A DNA stretch of 64,000 nucleotides from Cytobacillus firmus DS1 (GTDB lineage Bacteria > Bacillota > Bacilli > Bacillales > Cytobacillaceae), in contig NZ_APVL01000002.1 in assembly GCF_000565285.1 (NCBI RefSeq), forward strand, positions 330,299-394,298. The letters run 5' to 3'. Below the pieces are notes generated by a model, which saw nothing but the letters and a program-made list of their open reading frames with translations, was not told the origin of the DNA and did not search any database. The stretch's first letter is position 1, and the number at the start of each line of letters is the position of its first letter. This document shows, in pieces, positions 19,011-29,142 of the stretch. The translations under genes and the position numbers were made by a program.

Positions 19011-20419
19011 TGTGTAACCACCACACGTTTTCTATTGTCCTTGGCAAAAATTTTGCCGGGATTAAGAATATTATTGGGGTCTAAGCCAGTCTTTACAGCC
19101 TTCATGGCATCAATTCCTGCCTGGCCGAGTTTCAGCTCCAGATAAGGAGCTTTCATGACTCCTACTCCATGTTCTCCTGTTATAGTTCCTCCGAGCTCTA
19201 TCGCCTTGATAAAAATCTCTTCAAAAGCTTTTTCAACCCGTTCCATTTCATTTTTATCCCGGGCATCTGCAGGGCATGTCGGATGAAGGTTTCCATCACC
19301 GGCATGGCCAAAGGTACAGATGGAGAGCCCGTATTTTTGGGAAATTTCATTTATGGCATTTACCATATTGGCAATTTCAGATCTTGGCACTGTAGCATCT
19401 TCAAGAATGGTTGTCGGCTTTAAGCGTGCAAGAGCCGATAAGGCGGCACGTCTTGCTGTCCTTAGGGCTTCGGCTTCTTGTTCAGATTTTGCAAGCTGTA
19501 CCGATACAGCTCCTTGCTTTTGACAGATTTCAGCCATTTTTTGCATATCCTTTTCCACAACGTCAACCGGCCCATCCTGTTCGATAAGAAGTACAGCTTT
19601 AACATCAGTCGGCAAACCGATTTGTGCGAAATCTTCTACTGCTTTTAGTGTTGGCTGATCTAAAAATTCAAGCGTGGCCGGAATGATTTTTTCAGCGATG
19701 ATCTTTGAGACGGATTTCGCAGCTTGTTCCAGATCCTGAAAGAGAGCAAGCATTGTCTGTTTTGCTTCTGGAAGCGGGATTAACTTTAATGTGGCTTCCG
19801 TAATAATTCCTAAAGTTCCTTCAGATCCAACCAGCAGCCTGGTAAAATCATATCCAGCCACATCCTTAGCAAGCTTGCCTCCCGTTCTGATAATGTCTCC
19901 GTTCGCAAGTACAGCTTCCAGCCCCATCACATAGTCCCTTGTAACACCATATTTTAATCCGCGCAATCCGCCAGAATTTTCATTGATGTTTCCGCCGATT
20001 GTGCTTATCTTCATTGAACTGGGATCAGGGGGATAAAATAGCCCTCTTGCTTCAACCTGATTAATCATATCAAGCGTGATAACACCCGGCTGTACTGTAG
20101 CTGTCAGGTTTTCTTCATCGATTTCAATAATTTTATTCATATGCTTAAACAGGAGAACAATTCCGCCTTCTGTAGGACAGGTGCCTGCACATAAATTGGT
20201 GCCTGATCCTCTTGGTACGATTGGAATTCCTCTGCTGCTGCAAATTTTGAGGATTTGGGAAATTTCCTGAGCGTTTCGCGGACTGATCACCGCATCGGGC
20301 ATGGATTGGAAATTAGGAGTTGCATCATAAGAATAAACGAGGCACCCGGCTTTTGAGTCATCATAATTTTCTGCGCCAACAATCGCGACAAATTTTTCTT
20401 TTATTTGAACGTCAACCAA
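19007..20419 (-). CDS. glcD: Glycolate oxidase FAD subunit
   Basis: 470 residues. FAD-binding type 4 (VAO) domain with PRGSGTNLCAGTCPTEGGIVL (about 80-100), GGNINENSGGLRGLKYGVTRDYV and GSEGTLGIITEATLKL, then the C-terminal oxidase domain with CTFGHAGDGNLHPT and GEHGVGVMKAPYL. Oxidises glycolate (or a related 2-hydroxy acid) to glyoxylate. First gene of the glcD-glcF operon. A CdaR-type regulator lies upstream in the same direction, separated by its own terminator; B. subtilis ysfB-ysfC-ysfD has the same three families. Confidence 0.92.
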   Translation of the reverse strand: MVDVQIKEKFVAIVGAENYDDSKAGCLVYSYDATPNFQSMPDAVISPRNAQEISQILKICSSRGIPIVPRGSGTNLCAGTCPTEGGIVLLFKHMNKIIEIDEENLTATVQPGVITLDMINQVEARGLFYPPDPSSMKISTIGGNINENSGGLRGLKYGVTRDYVMGLEAVLANGDIIRTGGKLAKDVAGYDFTRLLVGSEGTLGIITEATLKLIPLPEAKQTMLALFQDLEQAAKSVSKIIAEKIIPATLEFLDQPTLKAVEDFAQIGLPTDVKAVLLIEQDGPVDVVEKDMQKMAEICQKQGAVSVQLAKSEQEAEALRTARRAALSALARLKPTTILEDATVPRSEIANMVNAINEISQKYGLSICTFGHAGDGNLHPTCPADARDKNEMERVEKAFEEIFIKAIELGGTITGEHGVGVMKAPYLELKLGQAGIDAMKAVKTGLDPNNILNPGKIFAKDNRKRVVVTQ

Positions 20420-20470
20420 ATAAATCCTCTCCTTTACTAGCAGGCTGGCAATATCTATTCTTTAAGTATA

Positions 20471-20494
20471 AAAAAAGCAGGGAGCACCCTGCTA
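20471..20494 (-). terminator. Terminator of the CdaR-type regulator
   Basis: On the minus strand: AGCAGGG, loop TGCT, CCCTGCT, then TTTTTT. Confidence 0.88.
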
Positions 20495-20524
20495 TAGATA
20501 AATATACAAATATTAAGATGTGTT

Positions 20525-21643
20525 TTAATTATTTTTTGTGCCTTCCTCCAAAAGCTTTACAGCTATGAATAATTTCATTAAATCATTCAAATTTGAAGGA
20601 TACAGTCCTGAAAGCTCTGATATTTTCTTTAGCCTGTAATGAAGGGTGTTTATATGTATATGCAGGGCCTCAGCAGTATTTTTCAAAGAGTGATTTTGCC
20701 TGAATAGTTCCTTAAGAGTAACCATAAGATCCTCTTCAAACATAAAAGTTCCGATGGTTCTTTCTATAAAGTCCTTCTTAGTTTCCGGAGAAAGGTCATC
20801 AAATATCATTTCAATGGTCAAATCCTGATCAAATATGATGGTGCCCCGGTCTTTTGCGATTTTCAAAGCTCGTTCTGCCTGCATAAATGATTCGGACAAA
20901 CTGAAGGGAGGCAATGGTTTTCCGGTGCCGATACTTACTTTGGCAGCGAGCAGGTTTTCCAGAAAACGATGGAATCGTGTGATCTTTTCCCTTATGCTGC
21001 GATCTTTTTCTGCTGAAGAAACCCCGGCTAAAAGGACAATTCGATCATTGCCCCAGCGAATCAGAATATCATTGGAACCTGCTTCTTTCCAGGATAAAAT
21101 TCTGTTCCAAAGATCACGATGAAGCAATTGGCTATGTTGCCTGAATTCTGCGATAGTTGCCTGTCTATCCACTGAAAGATTTATTTTCAGCAGGTGAGCA
21201 CGTTCTTTGAATGCTGGATCCCACTCTTTAGTCTGCAGCCAGTCAAACATAAAGCCTTCCATTGCACGGGCCTGCCAATCGAGCTGCTCTGCAAAGTAAC
21301 TTTCGCTGATAAACAACTCTGTCAGTTTGCGGATGATTTCTGCGAATGGGGAAATTTCATCTGGATTTCCGGTAATGCCAATAACACCAACTGTCTCCCC
21401 TTTAAAAAAGATAGGCAGGTTAATGCCCGCTTTTACACCCTGAAGGCGTGATTGATCTTTCCTGGTAATAATCAGCTTTTCTTTATGTTTTATAGTAAGC
21501 AATGCTCCTTCATGAAAATTGCCTATTCTGCCGGCGTCTGTGCTTGCAATGATTACTCCGCAGGTATTGGCAACTATGATATCTTCCTGTAGAAACTGAC
21601 GCACTTCAGCTATGATTTTTTCAGCCAGATCAGGCAGCAGCAT
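20525..21643 (-). CDS. CdaR-family transcriptional regulator of glycolate genes
   Basis: 372 residues from ATG 21643, chosen for its RBS (AAAGGGAGA); the open frame continues upstream without one and would cross the promoter region of the divergent potassium transporter. The N-terminal sugar-diacid recognition domain (LLPDLAEKIIAEVRQFLQEDIIVANTCGVIIAST...) is followed by a GGDEF-like middle and a C-terminal PucR/CdaR HTH (TAEALHIHINTLHYRLKKISELSG). Probably activates glcDF in response to glycolate or a similar acid (inference from position; ysfB is the analogue). Confidence 0.88.
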   Translation of the reverse strand: MLLPDLAEKIIAEVRQFLQEDIIVANTCGVIIASTDAGRIGNFHEGALLTIKHKEKLIITRKDQSRLQGVKAGINLPIFFKGETVGVIGITGNPDEISPFAEIIRKLTELFISESYFAEQLDWQARAMEGFMFDWLQTKEWDPAFKERAHLLKINLSVDRQATIAEFRQHSQLLHRDLWNRILSWKEAGSNDILIRWGNDRIVLLAGVSSAEKDRSIREKITRFHRFLENLLAAKVSIGTGKPLPPFSLSESFMQAERALKIAKDRGTIIFDQDLTIEMIFDDLSPETKKDFIERTIGTFMFEEDLMVTLKELFRQNHSLKNTAEALHIHINTLHYRLKKISELSGLYPSNLNDLMKLFIAVKLLEEGTKNN

Positions 21644-21780
21644 ATCAAATCTCCCTTTGGTTTTTGATTTTATTATATATAAATAAAAAACTTCCTGCGA
21701 ATTTTCTAATATCCCTTTTAAAAACCGGGTATATTCATTATGATAAGGGTTAGAAAAATTTTGAAGGGGACAGGTATGAT

Positions 21781-23145
21781 ATGTGGAAGGACGTAAGAAG
21801 CTGGCTTGATAAACTAACACCTGCCCAAGTAATATCCGGATATTATTTATTGGCAGTATCTGTATCGGTACTTTTATTAAGAATACCGGCTGTACATAAG
21901 CCGGGAGTGGAGGTTGCATTTATTGATACGGTTTTCACTGCTGTAAGTGCAGTCAGTGTTACCGGTCTGACAGTGGTGGATATATCAGAGACATACAGTG
22001 TTTTTGGTTATTTTGTCATCATGTTCATCCTTCAGTTTGGCGGAATAGGGATCATGGCGCTGGGCACCTTCTTTTGGCTCCTGCTGGGCCGCAGGATTGG
22101 ATTAAGAGGGCGCCGCCTCATAATGGTCGATCATAATCAATATGCCTTGTCAGGACTAGTCAATTTAGTCAAAGAAATCATTAAAATAATATTGGTGATT
22201 GAAACGCTGGGTGCCCTCATATTGGGTTTTCATTTTCTTAAATATTATCCGGCATGGGATGATGCATTCCTGCACGCGCTGTTCGCATCTGTCAGTGCAA
22301 CAACTAACGGTGGCATGGATATAACGGGAGCCTCTCTTAAACCTTATGCCGGCGATTATTTCGTGCAGCTGATCAATATTATTCTGATTACGTTAGGAGC
22401 TATAGGTTTTCCTGTCCTTATCGAATTAAAGCAATTTTTATTTCGGAATAAATGGGAGCAGGAGCCATCTTTTCGATTCTCCTTATTTTCAAAATTGACG
22501 ACTGTTACGTATGCAGCTCTTCTTGTGTTTGGAACGGTTATTCTGCTCATCATGGAATTTAATCAATATTTCAAAGGCATGAACTGGCATGAGAGCTTCT
22601 TTTATGCATTCTTCCAATCCGCTACCACCCGGAGCGGCGGTCTTTCAACTATGGATGTTAACGAGTTTACAATGCCTACACTCGTCATAATGAGCATTTT
22701 AATGTTCATCGGGGCGTCACCCAGTTCTGTCGGCGGGGGCATCAGGACGACTACCTTTGCTGTAAATATCCTTTTTATCTATCACTTTGCAAAAGGAAAC
22801 AGGGATATAAAAATATTTAAAAGAGAAATTCATGAAGATGATATTCTAAAGTCTCTTGCCATCACACTGCTTGCTATTGGAATGTGTTTTTTCTCTGTAG
22901 TCATTCTAAGCATTACAGAAAAGCAGATGGAGCTTATTGAAATTATTTTCGAGGTCTGTTCAGCTTTTGGAACTACGGGCCTTTCGTTAGGAATCACACC
23001 TGATTTATCAATGATTGGGAAATGTATCATAATGGCCTTAATGTTTATTGGAAGAATTGGATTAACCTCTTTCTTATTTATTATAGGCGGAAAAGAAAAA
23101 CAGCCAAATTACCATTATCCAAAAGAGCGAGTTATCATTGGCTAA
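21781..23145 (+). CDS. Ktr/Trk-type potassium transporter, membrane subunit (KtrB/KtrD)
   Basis: 454 residues with the fourfold M1-P-M2 design. The four selectivity-filter P-loops are visible: AVSVTGLT (about 60), SATTNGGMD (about 175), SATTRSGGLST (about 280) and SAFGTTGLSLG (about 400), each with the conserved glycine. Uptake of K+ (often Na+-coupled) across the membrane, normally together with a cytosolic RCK subunit KtrA/KtrC, which is not in this window. RBS GAAGGGG upstream of ATG. Length and ending (GRIGLTSFLFIIGGKE) fit KtrB/KtrD. Confidence 0.92.
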   Translation: MWKDVRSWLDKLTPAQVISGYYLLAVSVSVLLLRIPAVHKPGVEVAFIDTVFTAVSAVSVTGLTVVDISETYSVFGYFVIMFILQFGGIGIMALGTFFWLLLGRRIGLRGRRLIMVDHNQYALSGLVNLVKEIIKIILVIETLGALILGFHFLKYYPAWDDAFLHALFASVSATTNGGMDITGASLKPYAGDYFVQLINIILITLGAIGFPVLIELKQFLFRNKWEQEPSFRFSLFSKLTTVTYAALLVFGTVILLIMEFNQYFKGMNWHESFFYAFFQSATTRSGGLSTMDVNEFTMPTLVIMSILMFIGASPSSVGGGIRTTTFAVNILFIYHFAKGNRDIKIFKREIHEDDILKSLAITLLAIGMCFFSVVILSITEKQMELIEIIFEVCSAFGTTGLSLGITPDLSMIGKCIIMALMFIGRIGLTSFLFIIGGKEKQPNYHYPKERVIIG

Positions 23146-23187
23146 AAAAGCAGCCCGGAATATTTTTTTCCGGCCTGCTTTTTTTTA
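23146..23187 (+). terminator. Terminator of the Ktr gene
   Basis: GCAGCCCGGAA (23150-23160) with TTCCGGCCTGC (23168-23178), one mismatch, then eight T's. Confidence 0.9.
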
Positions 23188-23248
23188 GAATTTCCTGCAG
23201 TTAGATGAGTACGCTCCGATCTTTTGAAGCCAAAGGCGATTCCTATTT

Positions 23249-23608
23249 TCAATCTGTTCCGCGGCTGACATCCTTAGTCGGATGCATGAAAGGGTAGGCT
23301 TGGGGCGGCTTTTTGCTTTCAAGGAGTTCTTTGTTTTCCGTTGTATTCCAGCCTATATCATTTGTAGGATGAATCCATTCGTCTCCAGCCATAACTGCGG
23401 GATCTGTTTCATCACTCCAGTTTTCCAGCGGTGAACTCTTTGAAGAATAATGACTATCCCCAATGGTTACGCCAAAAGAATTCTTGAAAGGCGGCTGAAG
23501 CTTCATGCCTGTGTCCTTAAAGCTCGGAGCTTCAATTTGATGTGGAAGTGTCTCGTCAATGCCAATGCTTTTCTTATCTTTATTCTTATTATTAGTCACA
23601 GCGCTCAT
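23249..23608 (-). CDS. DUF3905-type small protein
   Basis: 119 residues, hydrophilic, rich in Pro, Trp and His in the pattern SPLENWSDETDPAVMAGDEWIHPTND, which I associate with DUF3905, a Bacillus-restricted family of unknown role often linked to sporulation. RBS AAAAGGA precedes ATG. No signal peptide or membrane segment. Confidence 0.7.
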   Translation of the reverse strand: MSAVTNNKNKDKKSIGIDETLPHQIEAPSFKDTGMKLQPPFKNSFGVTIGDSHYSSKSSPLENWSDETDPAVMAGDEWIHPTNDIGWNTTENKELLESKKPPQAYPFMHPTKDVSRGTD

Positions 23609-23767
23609 TCCTTTTTACTCTATTTTTTGCACTGCAGTAAAATTTATGATTGTAAAATAAGGAAGACTCAGTTAGGAATGAAACCGTGTTTTTTACTAAA
23701 AATAAAGCTGTGTTAAACCTGAAAAATGGATTTAGCACTATGGAATATATTTCAGGAGGAGATTTGG

Positions 23768-23929
23768 ATGGCTAAACGAAAAGCTGAGTATAATGCCGTT
23801 GAAAAGTACAGCAAGACGCCTAAGAGGAACCTTCAGGAATCGGAGTTTTCAGCAGAATTTAGCCAGGGAGAGGATCCCATGAAAATGGCTAACCGCAACT
23901 CCAAGCATGGTAGAGAGGGAAGAGCCTAG
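23768..23929 (+). CDS. Small hydrophilic protein, possible spore protein
   Basis: 53 residues from ATG 23768, preceded by a very strong RBS (CAGGAGGAG). Sequence is highly charged with the segment ESEFSAEFSQGEDP. I do not recognise the family; the EFxxEF pattern also occurs in gamma-type spore proteins and in the next small gene. Stop and next start overlap by 1 base, so the two are an operon. Confidence 0.65.
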   Translation: MAKRKAEYNAVEKYSKTPKRNLQESEFSAEFSQGEDPMKMANRNSKHGREGRA

Positions 23930-24084
23930 TGGATCAAAATAAATCACGAAAACAAGGCCGGCAAAACGCCTCTGCCAATGTAGAATTCGGCATGGAGTTT
24001 GGTGATATAAATGCCGGAAAATTTTATGAGCTGCCCTTTATGAACCGTGATAAAGATAAAAAGAAAGATCGGGATAAATGCTAA
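23929..24084 (+). CDS. Small hydrophilic protein, partner of the preceding gene
   Basis: 51 residues, GTG start sharing a base with the upstream stop codon (TAGTG), RBS AGAGGGAAG. Contains NVEFGMEFGDINAGKFYELPF and a Lys/Asp-rich tail. Too short for most gene finders. The EFGMEF motif resembles the EFGTEF of gamma-type SASP, so a spore role is possible but unproven. Confidence 0.6.
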   Translation: MDQNKSRKQGRQNASANVEFGMEFGDINAGKFYELPFMNRDKDKKKDRDKC

Positions 24085-24112
24085 AAAACCGGCAGTTTTC
24101 TGCCGGTTTCTT
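24083..24112. terminator. Bidirectional terminator
   Basis: AAACCGGCAG and CTGCCGGTTT around TTTT, lying between convergent genes. Confidence 0.85.
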
Positions 24113-24114
24113 CG

Positions 24115-25860
24115 TTATTGTAAAGGACCCGAAAAGATAGAGACTGTTTCAGAACTTGAATCGAAATAGGCAAGAAGAACAGAGTCTTGCTTTTCAATTA
24201 ATCCCTCGTTAATATACCTTTCGATATCAAAGGATAATCTTTCACTTAAGGTATGTTTGTATATTTCTTTTTCATTCAGCTGAAGGTTTAAGAAGCTTTC
24301 TCCCAGCTGGTTTGGGTTTTCGAGCAGAGACTGGTAAAGCTTTGATCTTTCGGATTTTTCAAAGCTTGGCTGCCACCATGGTTTTCTGGGCTTATATTTT
24401 TGTTTTGAAATATAATCGAACTTCATTAGTCCTTCTGCTATATCCAAATCAGCAATTTCTTTTGATTGCAGAAATTCAAAAAGGCGTTTGAAAAGATCCT
24501 CAAGCTGATGCCCTATTCTGGACCATCCTTTTTGCTCCCAATAACTGCCGAATTCCTGGAAGAAATCGAAAGGAGTCGGAAAAACTTTTGTAACTAAATA
24601 TTCAACAGTCGCATCCATTCTATGGTCATTCCAGTATTTCTCTAATACATCTTCAACCTGTTTAATGCGAATGATATCATCAAAGGACAAAACATTATTT
24701 CCTAATATTTCATATGGTGAATGGTCCATATAAATATATTGATGATCTTCTGCTCTTAAGCGAAGCCCCGTGCCTCTCAGCATTTTTAAGAAGCCGAGCT
24801 GGAGCTCTTCGGGCCGCATGGCAAATACATCGTTAAATGTTTTTTTGAATGAATCATAATCTTCCTCAGGCAGTCCGGCAATTAAGTCGAGATGCTGATC
24901 GATTTTTCCTCCATCCTTTACCATTGTGACTGTTCGGCAAAGCTTGTCAAAATTCTGCTTCCTCATGACCAATTCATTTGTATAGTCATTTGTCGACTGT
25001 ACGCCAATTTCGAATCGGAACAATCCTCGTGGTGCTTCCTTATTCAGAAATTCAATTACCTCAGGTCTCATAATATCTGCAGTGATCTCAAATTGAAAGA
25101 CAGTTCCCGGCAGATGCTCATCAATCAAAAATTGGAACATTTCCAAGGCATAACTGCGGCTAATGTTGAATGTGCGGTCCACAAATTTTAGCGTTTTTGC
25201 ACCATTCTTCATTAAATATCGGATATCGTCCTTGATTTTTTCCCTGTCAAAGTACCGCACACCTACTTCAATAGAGGAAAGGCAAAACTGGCAGCTGAAT
25301 GGACATCCCCGGCTGGTTTCTATATAAGTGACACGTTTAGAAAGGTGGGGAATATCTTCTTCAAAGCGGAACGGTGAAGGCAGATCGCGCAAGTCCAGCT
25401 TATTCCGCTGTGGATTAATGCGAACCTGGCCGTTTTCCCTGAAAGCAAGACCATGCACATTTTCCATATTCATGGTGCTGTTCAGCTCCGTCAGCAGCTG
25501 TTTGAAGGTTTCCTCACCTTCTCCGATCACAATGTAATCAAATTCTTGTATATTGTTCATCCAATCTGCAACATCATAAGTTACTTCTGGTCCTCCGACT
25601 ACAATATGAATGGAGGGATCAATCTTTTTTATCATCTTAATGACCTTAATGGTTTCCTCGATATTCCATATATAACAGCTGAATCCGATCACATCAGGCT
25701 TTTTGCGGATCAGATCTGTAACGATATTCATTACTGGATCTTTAATTGTATATTCGGCTAGTTCCACATCGAAATCCGGCTGAGCGTAAGCCTTTAGATA
25801 GCGGATCGCTATATTTGTATGAATATATTTGGCATTAAGCGTACTGGCGATAACTTTCAT
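24115..25860 (-). CDS. Cobalamin-binding radical SAM protein (DUF4080)
   Basis: 581 residues. N-terminal B12-binding-like Rossmann domain (residues 1-130, with VVGGPEVTYD and DYIVIGEGEETF), radical SAM core with SRGCPFSCQFCLSS (CxxxCxxC, about residues 183-195) and GLFRFEIGVQSTND, then a C-terminal DUF4080 domain. Class B radical SAM enzymes often methylate or rearrange unactivated carbons; the substrate of this widespread Bacillus protein is unknown. Stand-alone gene without obvious partner. Confidence 0.88.
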   Translation of the reverse strand: MKVIASTLNAKYIHTNIAIRYLKAYAQPDFDVELAEYTIKDPVMNIVTDLIRKKPDVIGFSCYIWNIEETIKVIKMIKKIDPSIHIVVGGPEVTYDVADWMNNIQEFDYIVIGEGEETFKQLLTELNSTMNMENVHGLAFRENGQVRINPQRNKLDLRDLPSPFRFEEDIPHLSKRVTYIETSRGCPFSCQFCLSSIEVGVRYFDREKIKDDIRYLMKNGAKTLKFVDRTFNISRSYALEMFQFLIDEHLPGTVFQFEITADIMRPEVIEFLNKEAPRGLFRFEIGVQSTNDYTNELVMRKQNFDKLCRTVTMVKDGGKIDQHLDLIAGLPEEDYDSFKKTFNDVFAMRPEELQLGFLKMLRGTGLRLRAEDHQYIYMDHSPYEILGNNVLSFDDIIRIKQVEDVLEKYWNDHRMDATVEYLVTKVFPTPFDFFQEFGSYWEQKGWSRIGHQLEDLFKRLFEFLQSKEIADLDIAEGLMKFDYISKQKYKPRKPWWQPSFEKSERSKLYQSLLENPNQLGESFLNLQLNEKEIYKHTLSERLSFDIERYINEGLIEKQDSVLLAYFDSSSETVSIFSGPLQ

Positions 25861-26064
25861 TTATTTCTGAACTCCCTTTTTAGCAACTTAAACATCATAT
25901 AATTGTATCATATTTTTGACTGAAAAAAAGGAAGTAAAACATTAACATATGTTTGGGCAAATGAACTATACTAATTATTGTAATATTTATAAAAATACAA
26001 CAATTCACATTATAACTATAGTAAGATAGTAGAAAATAAAATATTTAGCTGGGAGAGGGAATGA

Positions 26065-26781
26065 ATGAAGGTAAGTCTTTTTGCAACATGTCTGGTAGAT
26101 ATGTTTCAGGGAAATGCGGGAAAAGCAGCTGTTGAACTGCTCGAGCGGCTGGGGTGTGAAATAGATTTTCCGGAATCACAGGTCTGCTGCGGCCAGCCAG
26201 CCTATAACAGCGGCTATGTGAATGAATCGAAGGAAGCCATGAAAAGGATGATCACGGCATTTGAGCATGCAGAATATGTTGTTTCCCCTTCAGGATCCTG
26301 CGCCTATATGTTTCATGAGTATCCTCATGTTTTTAAAGGAGACTCTGTTTGGGAGCCCAGGGCAAAAAAGCTTGCAGAAAAAACATACGAACTTACTCAA
26401 TTTATCGTTGAAGTTCTAAACGTGGACGATGTCGGGGCAAAGTTAAAAGGAAAGGCCACTTATCATACATCCTGCCATATGACCAGACTCCTTGGAGTAA
26501 AAGAAGCTCCCATGAGATTATTGAAGAATGTGAAGGGCCTTGAATTCCAAGAGCTTCCAGGCAAAGAGCAATGCTGCGGTTTTGGCGGAACATTCTCTGT
26601 AAAAATGGCTCAAATATCGGAACAAATGGTAGATGAAAAGGTTGGGCATATAGAGGAGACTGAAGCAGAAATTCTCATTGGAGCTGACGCAGGTTGCCTG
26701 ATGAATATTGGAGGCAGGATCGGCAGGCAGGGAAAGCCAATAAGGGTTATGCATATTGCTGAAGTATTAAATTGCCGCTGA
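26065..26781 (+). CDS. lutA: Lactate utilization protein A (Fe-S subunit)
   Basis: 238 residues consisting of two CCG domains: [11 protein letters not shown] (about 47) and [11 protein letters not shown]...[11 protein letters not shown] (about 135-175), the LutA layout. With LutB and LutC it oxidises L-lactate to pyruvate at the membrane. RBS GGGAGAGGG. Upstream is a dyad TTGTA-N13-TACAA (25978-26000) in the promoter region that could bind a regulator. A 139-base gap separates it from lutB. Confidence 0.93.
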   Translation: MKVSLFATCLVDMFQGNAGKAAVELLERLGCEIDFPESQVCCGQPAYNSGYVNESKEAMKRMITAFEHAEYVVSPSGSCAYMFHEYPHVFKGDSVWEPRAKKLAEKTYELTQFIVEVLNVDDVGAKLKGKATYHTSCHMTRLLGVKEAPMRLLKNVKGLEFQELPGKEQCCGFGGTFSVKMAQISEQMVDEKVGHIEETEAEILIGADAGCLMNIGGRIGRQGKPIRVMHIAEVLNCR

Positions 26782-26920
26782 GTATTAAATGGACACGCTT
26801 TCCTAAAGGGCAAGGCAAGACAGATTTGAACGTTTACGATTGTCTAGTGTAAGATGCCTGCCTCCTCGTGTGTCAGGAGTGGATGAGGGGCTTGCGTTTT
26901 TCTTAAGGGGGAATAAAAAA

Positions 26921-28351
26921 ATGGCTATGAAAATAGGAAAAAACGACTTTAAGGATCGTGTAGATTCCGGAATAAACAATTCCTTTATGAGAGGGGCAGT
27001 TTCAGGTGCACAGGAAAGGCTTCAGACCAGAAGACTTGATGCTGCAGCAGAACTTGGAAATTGGGAAGAATGGCGTTCGCTATCAGAAGAAATCCGTCAG
27101 CATGTACTTGAAAATCTTGATTTCTACTTATATCAGCTCAGCGAAAATGTAGCTAAAAGGGGAGGGCACGTTTACTTTGCTGAAACTGCTGAAGAAGCCT
27201 CTGCTTATATACGGGAGGTAATTGAAAAGAAGAACGCAAGAAAAGTGGTTAAATCAAAATCGATGGTAACCGAAGAGATTCATTTAAATGCTTCATTGGA
27301 AGAGGCGGGGTGCCAGGTAATTGAAACAGATTTGGGGGAATACATTCTTCAGGTGGACGACCATGACCCGCCATCACATATAGTGGCGCCTGCCCTTCAT
27401 AAGAATAAAGAGCAGATTAGGGATGTATTTGCAGAAAAACTAAGCTATCAGAACACCGAAAAGCCGGAAGAGCTTGCATGGCATGCGAGAGAAATGCTTC
27501 GCCACGAATACTTAACCGCTGATGTTGGCATTACGGGCTGCAACTTCGCTGTGGCTGAAACAGGTTCAATTACATTAGTGACTAATGAAGGGAATGCAGA
27601 TCTTGTCACTGCCTTGCCTAAGACACAAATTACGGTAATGGGCATGGAAAGGCTGGTCCCGACTTACGAGGAAATGGAAGTGCTAGTCAGCATGCTGACC
27701 AGGAGCGCAGTTGGACAAAAGCTAACGAGTTATATAACTGTTTTGACTGGTCCAAAAGAAGAACTTGATGTTGATGGACCCGAGGAATTCCACCTTGTCA
27801 TTGTAGACAATGGCCGCTCATCGATATTAGGAGGGGAGTTTCAATCCATTCTGCAATGTATCCGCTGCGCTGCTTGTGTGAATGTTTGTCCCGTATACAG
27901 GCATGTTGGAGGCCATTCCTACGGATCGATTTATTCAGGCCCGATCGGAGCGGTACTGTCACCGCTTTTAGGCGGCTATGATGATTATAAAGAATTGCCT
28001 TATGCATCAACCCTTTGCGGGGCCTGTACAGAAGCATGTCCAGTCAAAATCCCTCTGCATGAGCTGCTTCACAAACACCGGCAGGTAATTGTCGAAAAAG
28101 AAGGAAGGGCTCCAATATCGGAGAAGATGACGATGAAGGCCTTTGGACTGGGGGCAGCTTCACCTTCCCTTTATAAATTGGGATCTAAGCTGGCACCGGC
28201 AGCCATGAATCCATTTACAGCAGGCGACAAAATTACAAAGGGGCCCGGACCTTTAAAGGCATGGACAGAAATCAGGGATTTTCCAGCTCCTAATAAAGAA
28301 AGATTTCGCGATTGGTTCAAAAACCGGCCAAAAGGAGGCGGACAGCAGTGA
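26921..28351 (+). CDS. lutB: Lactate utilization protein B (Fe-S/LUD subunit)
   Basis: 476 residues from ATG 26921 ([14 protein letters not shown]), the length of B. subtilis LutB; AAGGGGG is the RBS, so the longer upstream frame is not used. LUD domain (about 60-300, with [13 protein letters not shown] and [20 protein letters not shown]), then two 4Fe-4S motifs, [12 protein letters not shown] (about 310) and CGACTEACP (about 365). Overlaps lutC by 4 bases. Confidence 0.95.
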   Translation: MAMKIGKNDFKDRVDSGINNSFMRGAVSGAQERLQTRRLDAAAELGNWEEWRSLSEEIRQHVLENLDFYLYQLSENVAKRGGHVYFAETAEEASAYIREVIEKKNARKVVKSKSMVTEEIHLNASLEEAGCQVIETDLGEYILQVDDHDPPSHIVAPALHKNKEQIRDVFAEKLSYQNTEKPEELAWHAREMLRHEYLTADVGITGCNFAVAETGSITLVTNEGNADLVTALPKTQITVMGMERLVPTYEEMEVLVSMLTRSAVGQKLTSYITVLTGPKEELDVDGPEEFHLVIVDNGRSSILGGEFQSILQCIRCAACVNVCPVYRHVGGHSYGSIYSGPIGAVLSPLLGGYDDYKELPYASTLCGACTEACPVKIPLHELLHKHRQVIVEKEGRAPISEKMTMKAFGLGAASPSLYKLGSKLAPAAMNPFTAGDKITKGPGPLKAWTEIRDFPAPNKERFRDWFKNRPKGGGQQ

Positions 28352-29067
28352 ACGGAACTATTCAGAATCGGGACGCATTTTTAAATAAAATTGCAGACAG
28401 ACTGGGAAGGGAAAAGAGAACTTCTGGAGTTGAAAGGCCAAAGTGGAGCTATAATCCACAGGATTCCATCTTTAAAGAAGCAAATTCAGATGAGCTTCTG
28501 GAAGCTTTAAAAACACAGTGCACGAAAATTCACACTGACCTTCTTGTAACAAAAGCCGCCAATTTGCCGGAAACTCTTAAAGAGATTGCAGCCCAGTACG
28601 GAGGCGGTCCAGTTGTGACCTGGAAGGATGACCGTTATAGACAGTTTGGCCTTACGCAGCTTTTTGAGGAAATTTGGCCAAAAGAGAATGTGGAAGTACA
28701 TGAATGGGATTATTCTGCTGGAGAAATTAATGTTGATTACGCAGAAAAGGCCAATATCGGCATCACCATCAGTGAAATTACTCTGGCTGAATCCGGAACA
28801 GCAGTCCTGTTCAGTGGCAGAGACCATGGGCGGTCAGTCAGTTTTCTGCCTGCTGCTTCCATTATCCTTATTCCGAAGAGCACTCTTGTTCCGCGCATGA
28901 CACAGGCTGCAAGAATCATCAGGGAAAGAGTGAGCAGAGGGGGGCTGGCTCCTTCATGCATTAATTTCATAACCGGACCAAGCAATTCAGCAGATATTGA
29001 GATGAACCTCGTCGTGGGAGTTCATGGACCTGTAAAGGCTGCGTATATTGTTATTGATGATTTATAA
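28348..29067 (+). CDS. lutC: Lactate utilization protein C
   Basis: 239 residues from GTG 28348, chosen for AAAGGAGGCGG 6-7 bases upstream. A single LUD domain (with [17 protein letters not shown] and [20 protein letters not shown]) closes the lutABC complex. Last gene of the operon, followed by a terminator and then the prophage boundary. Confidence 0.94.
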   Translation: MNGTIQNRDAFLNKIADRLGREKRTSGVERPKWSYNPQDSIFKEANSDELLEALKTQCTKIHTDLLVTKAANLPETLKEIAAQYGGGPVVTWKDDRYRQFGLTQLFEEIWPKENVEVHEWDYSAGEINVDYAEKANIGITISEITLAESGTAVLFSGRDHGRSVSFLPAASIILIPKSTLVPRMTQAARIIRERVSRGGLAPSCINFITGPSNSADIEMNLVVGVHGPVKAAYIVIDDL

Positions 29068-29104
29068 TGCGTGAGCACCTTGCATCCTGTATTAGTAAGT
29101 ACGG

Positions 29105-29136
29105 AAAAAAACGCCAACATATGTTGGCGTTTTTTC
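29105..29136 (+). terminator. Terminator of lutABC
   Basis: Perfect palindrome ACGCCAACAT/ATGTTGGCGT (29111-29130) flanked by A's and T's. Confidence 0.92.
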
Positions 29137-29142
29137 TGTAAG

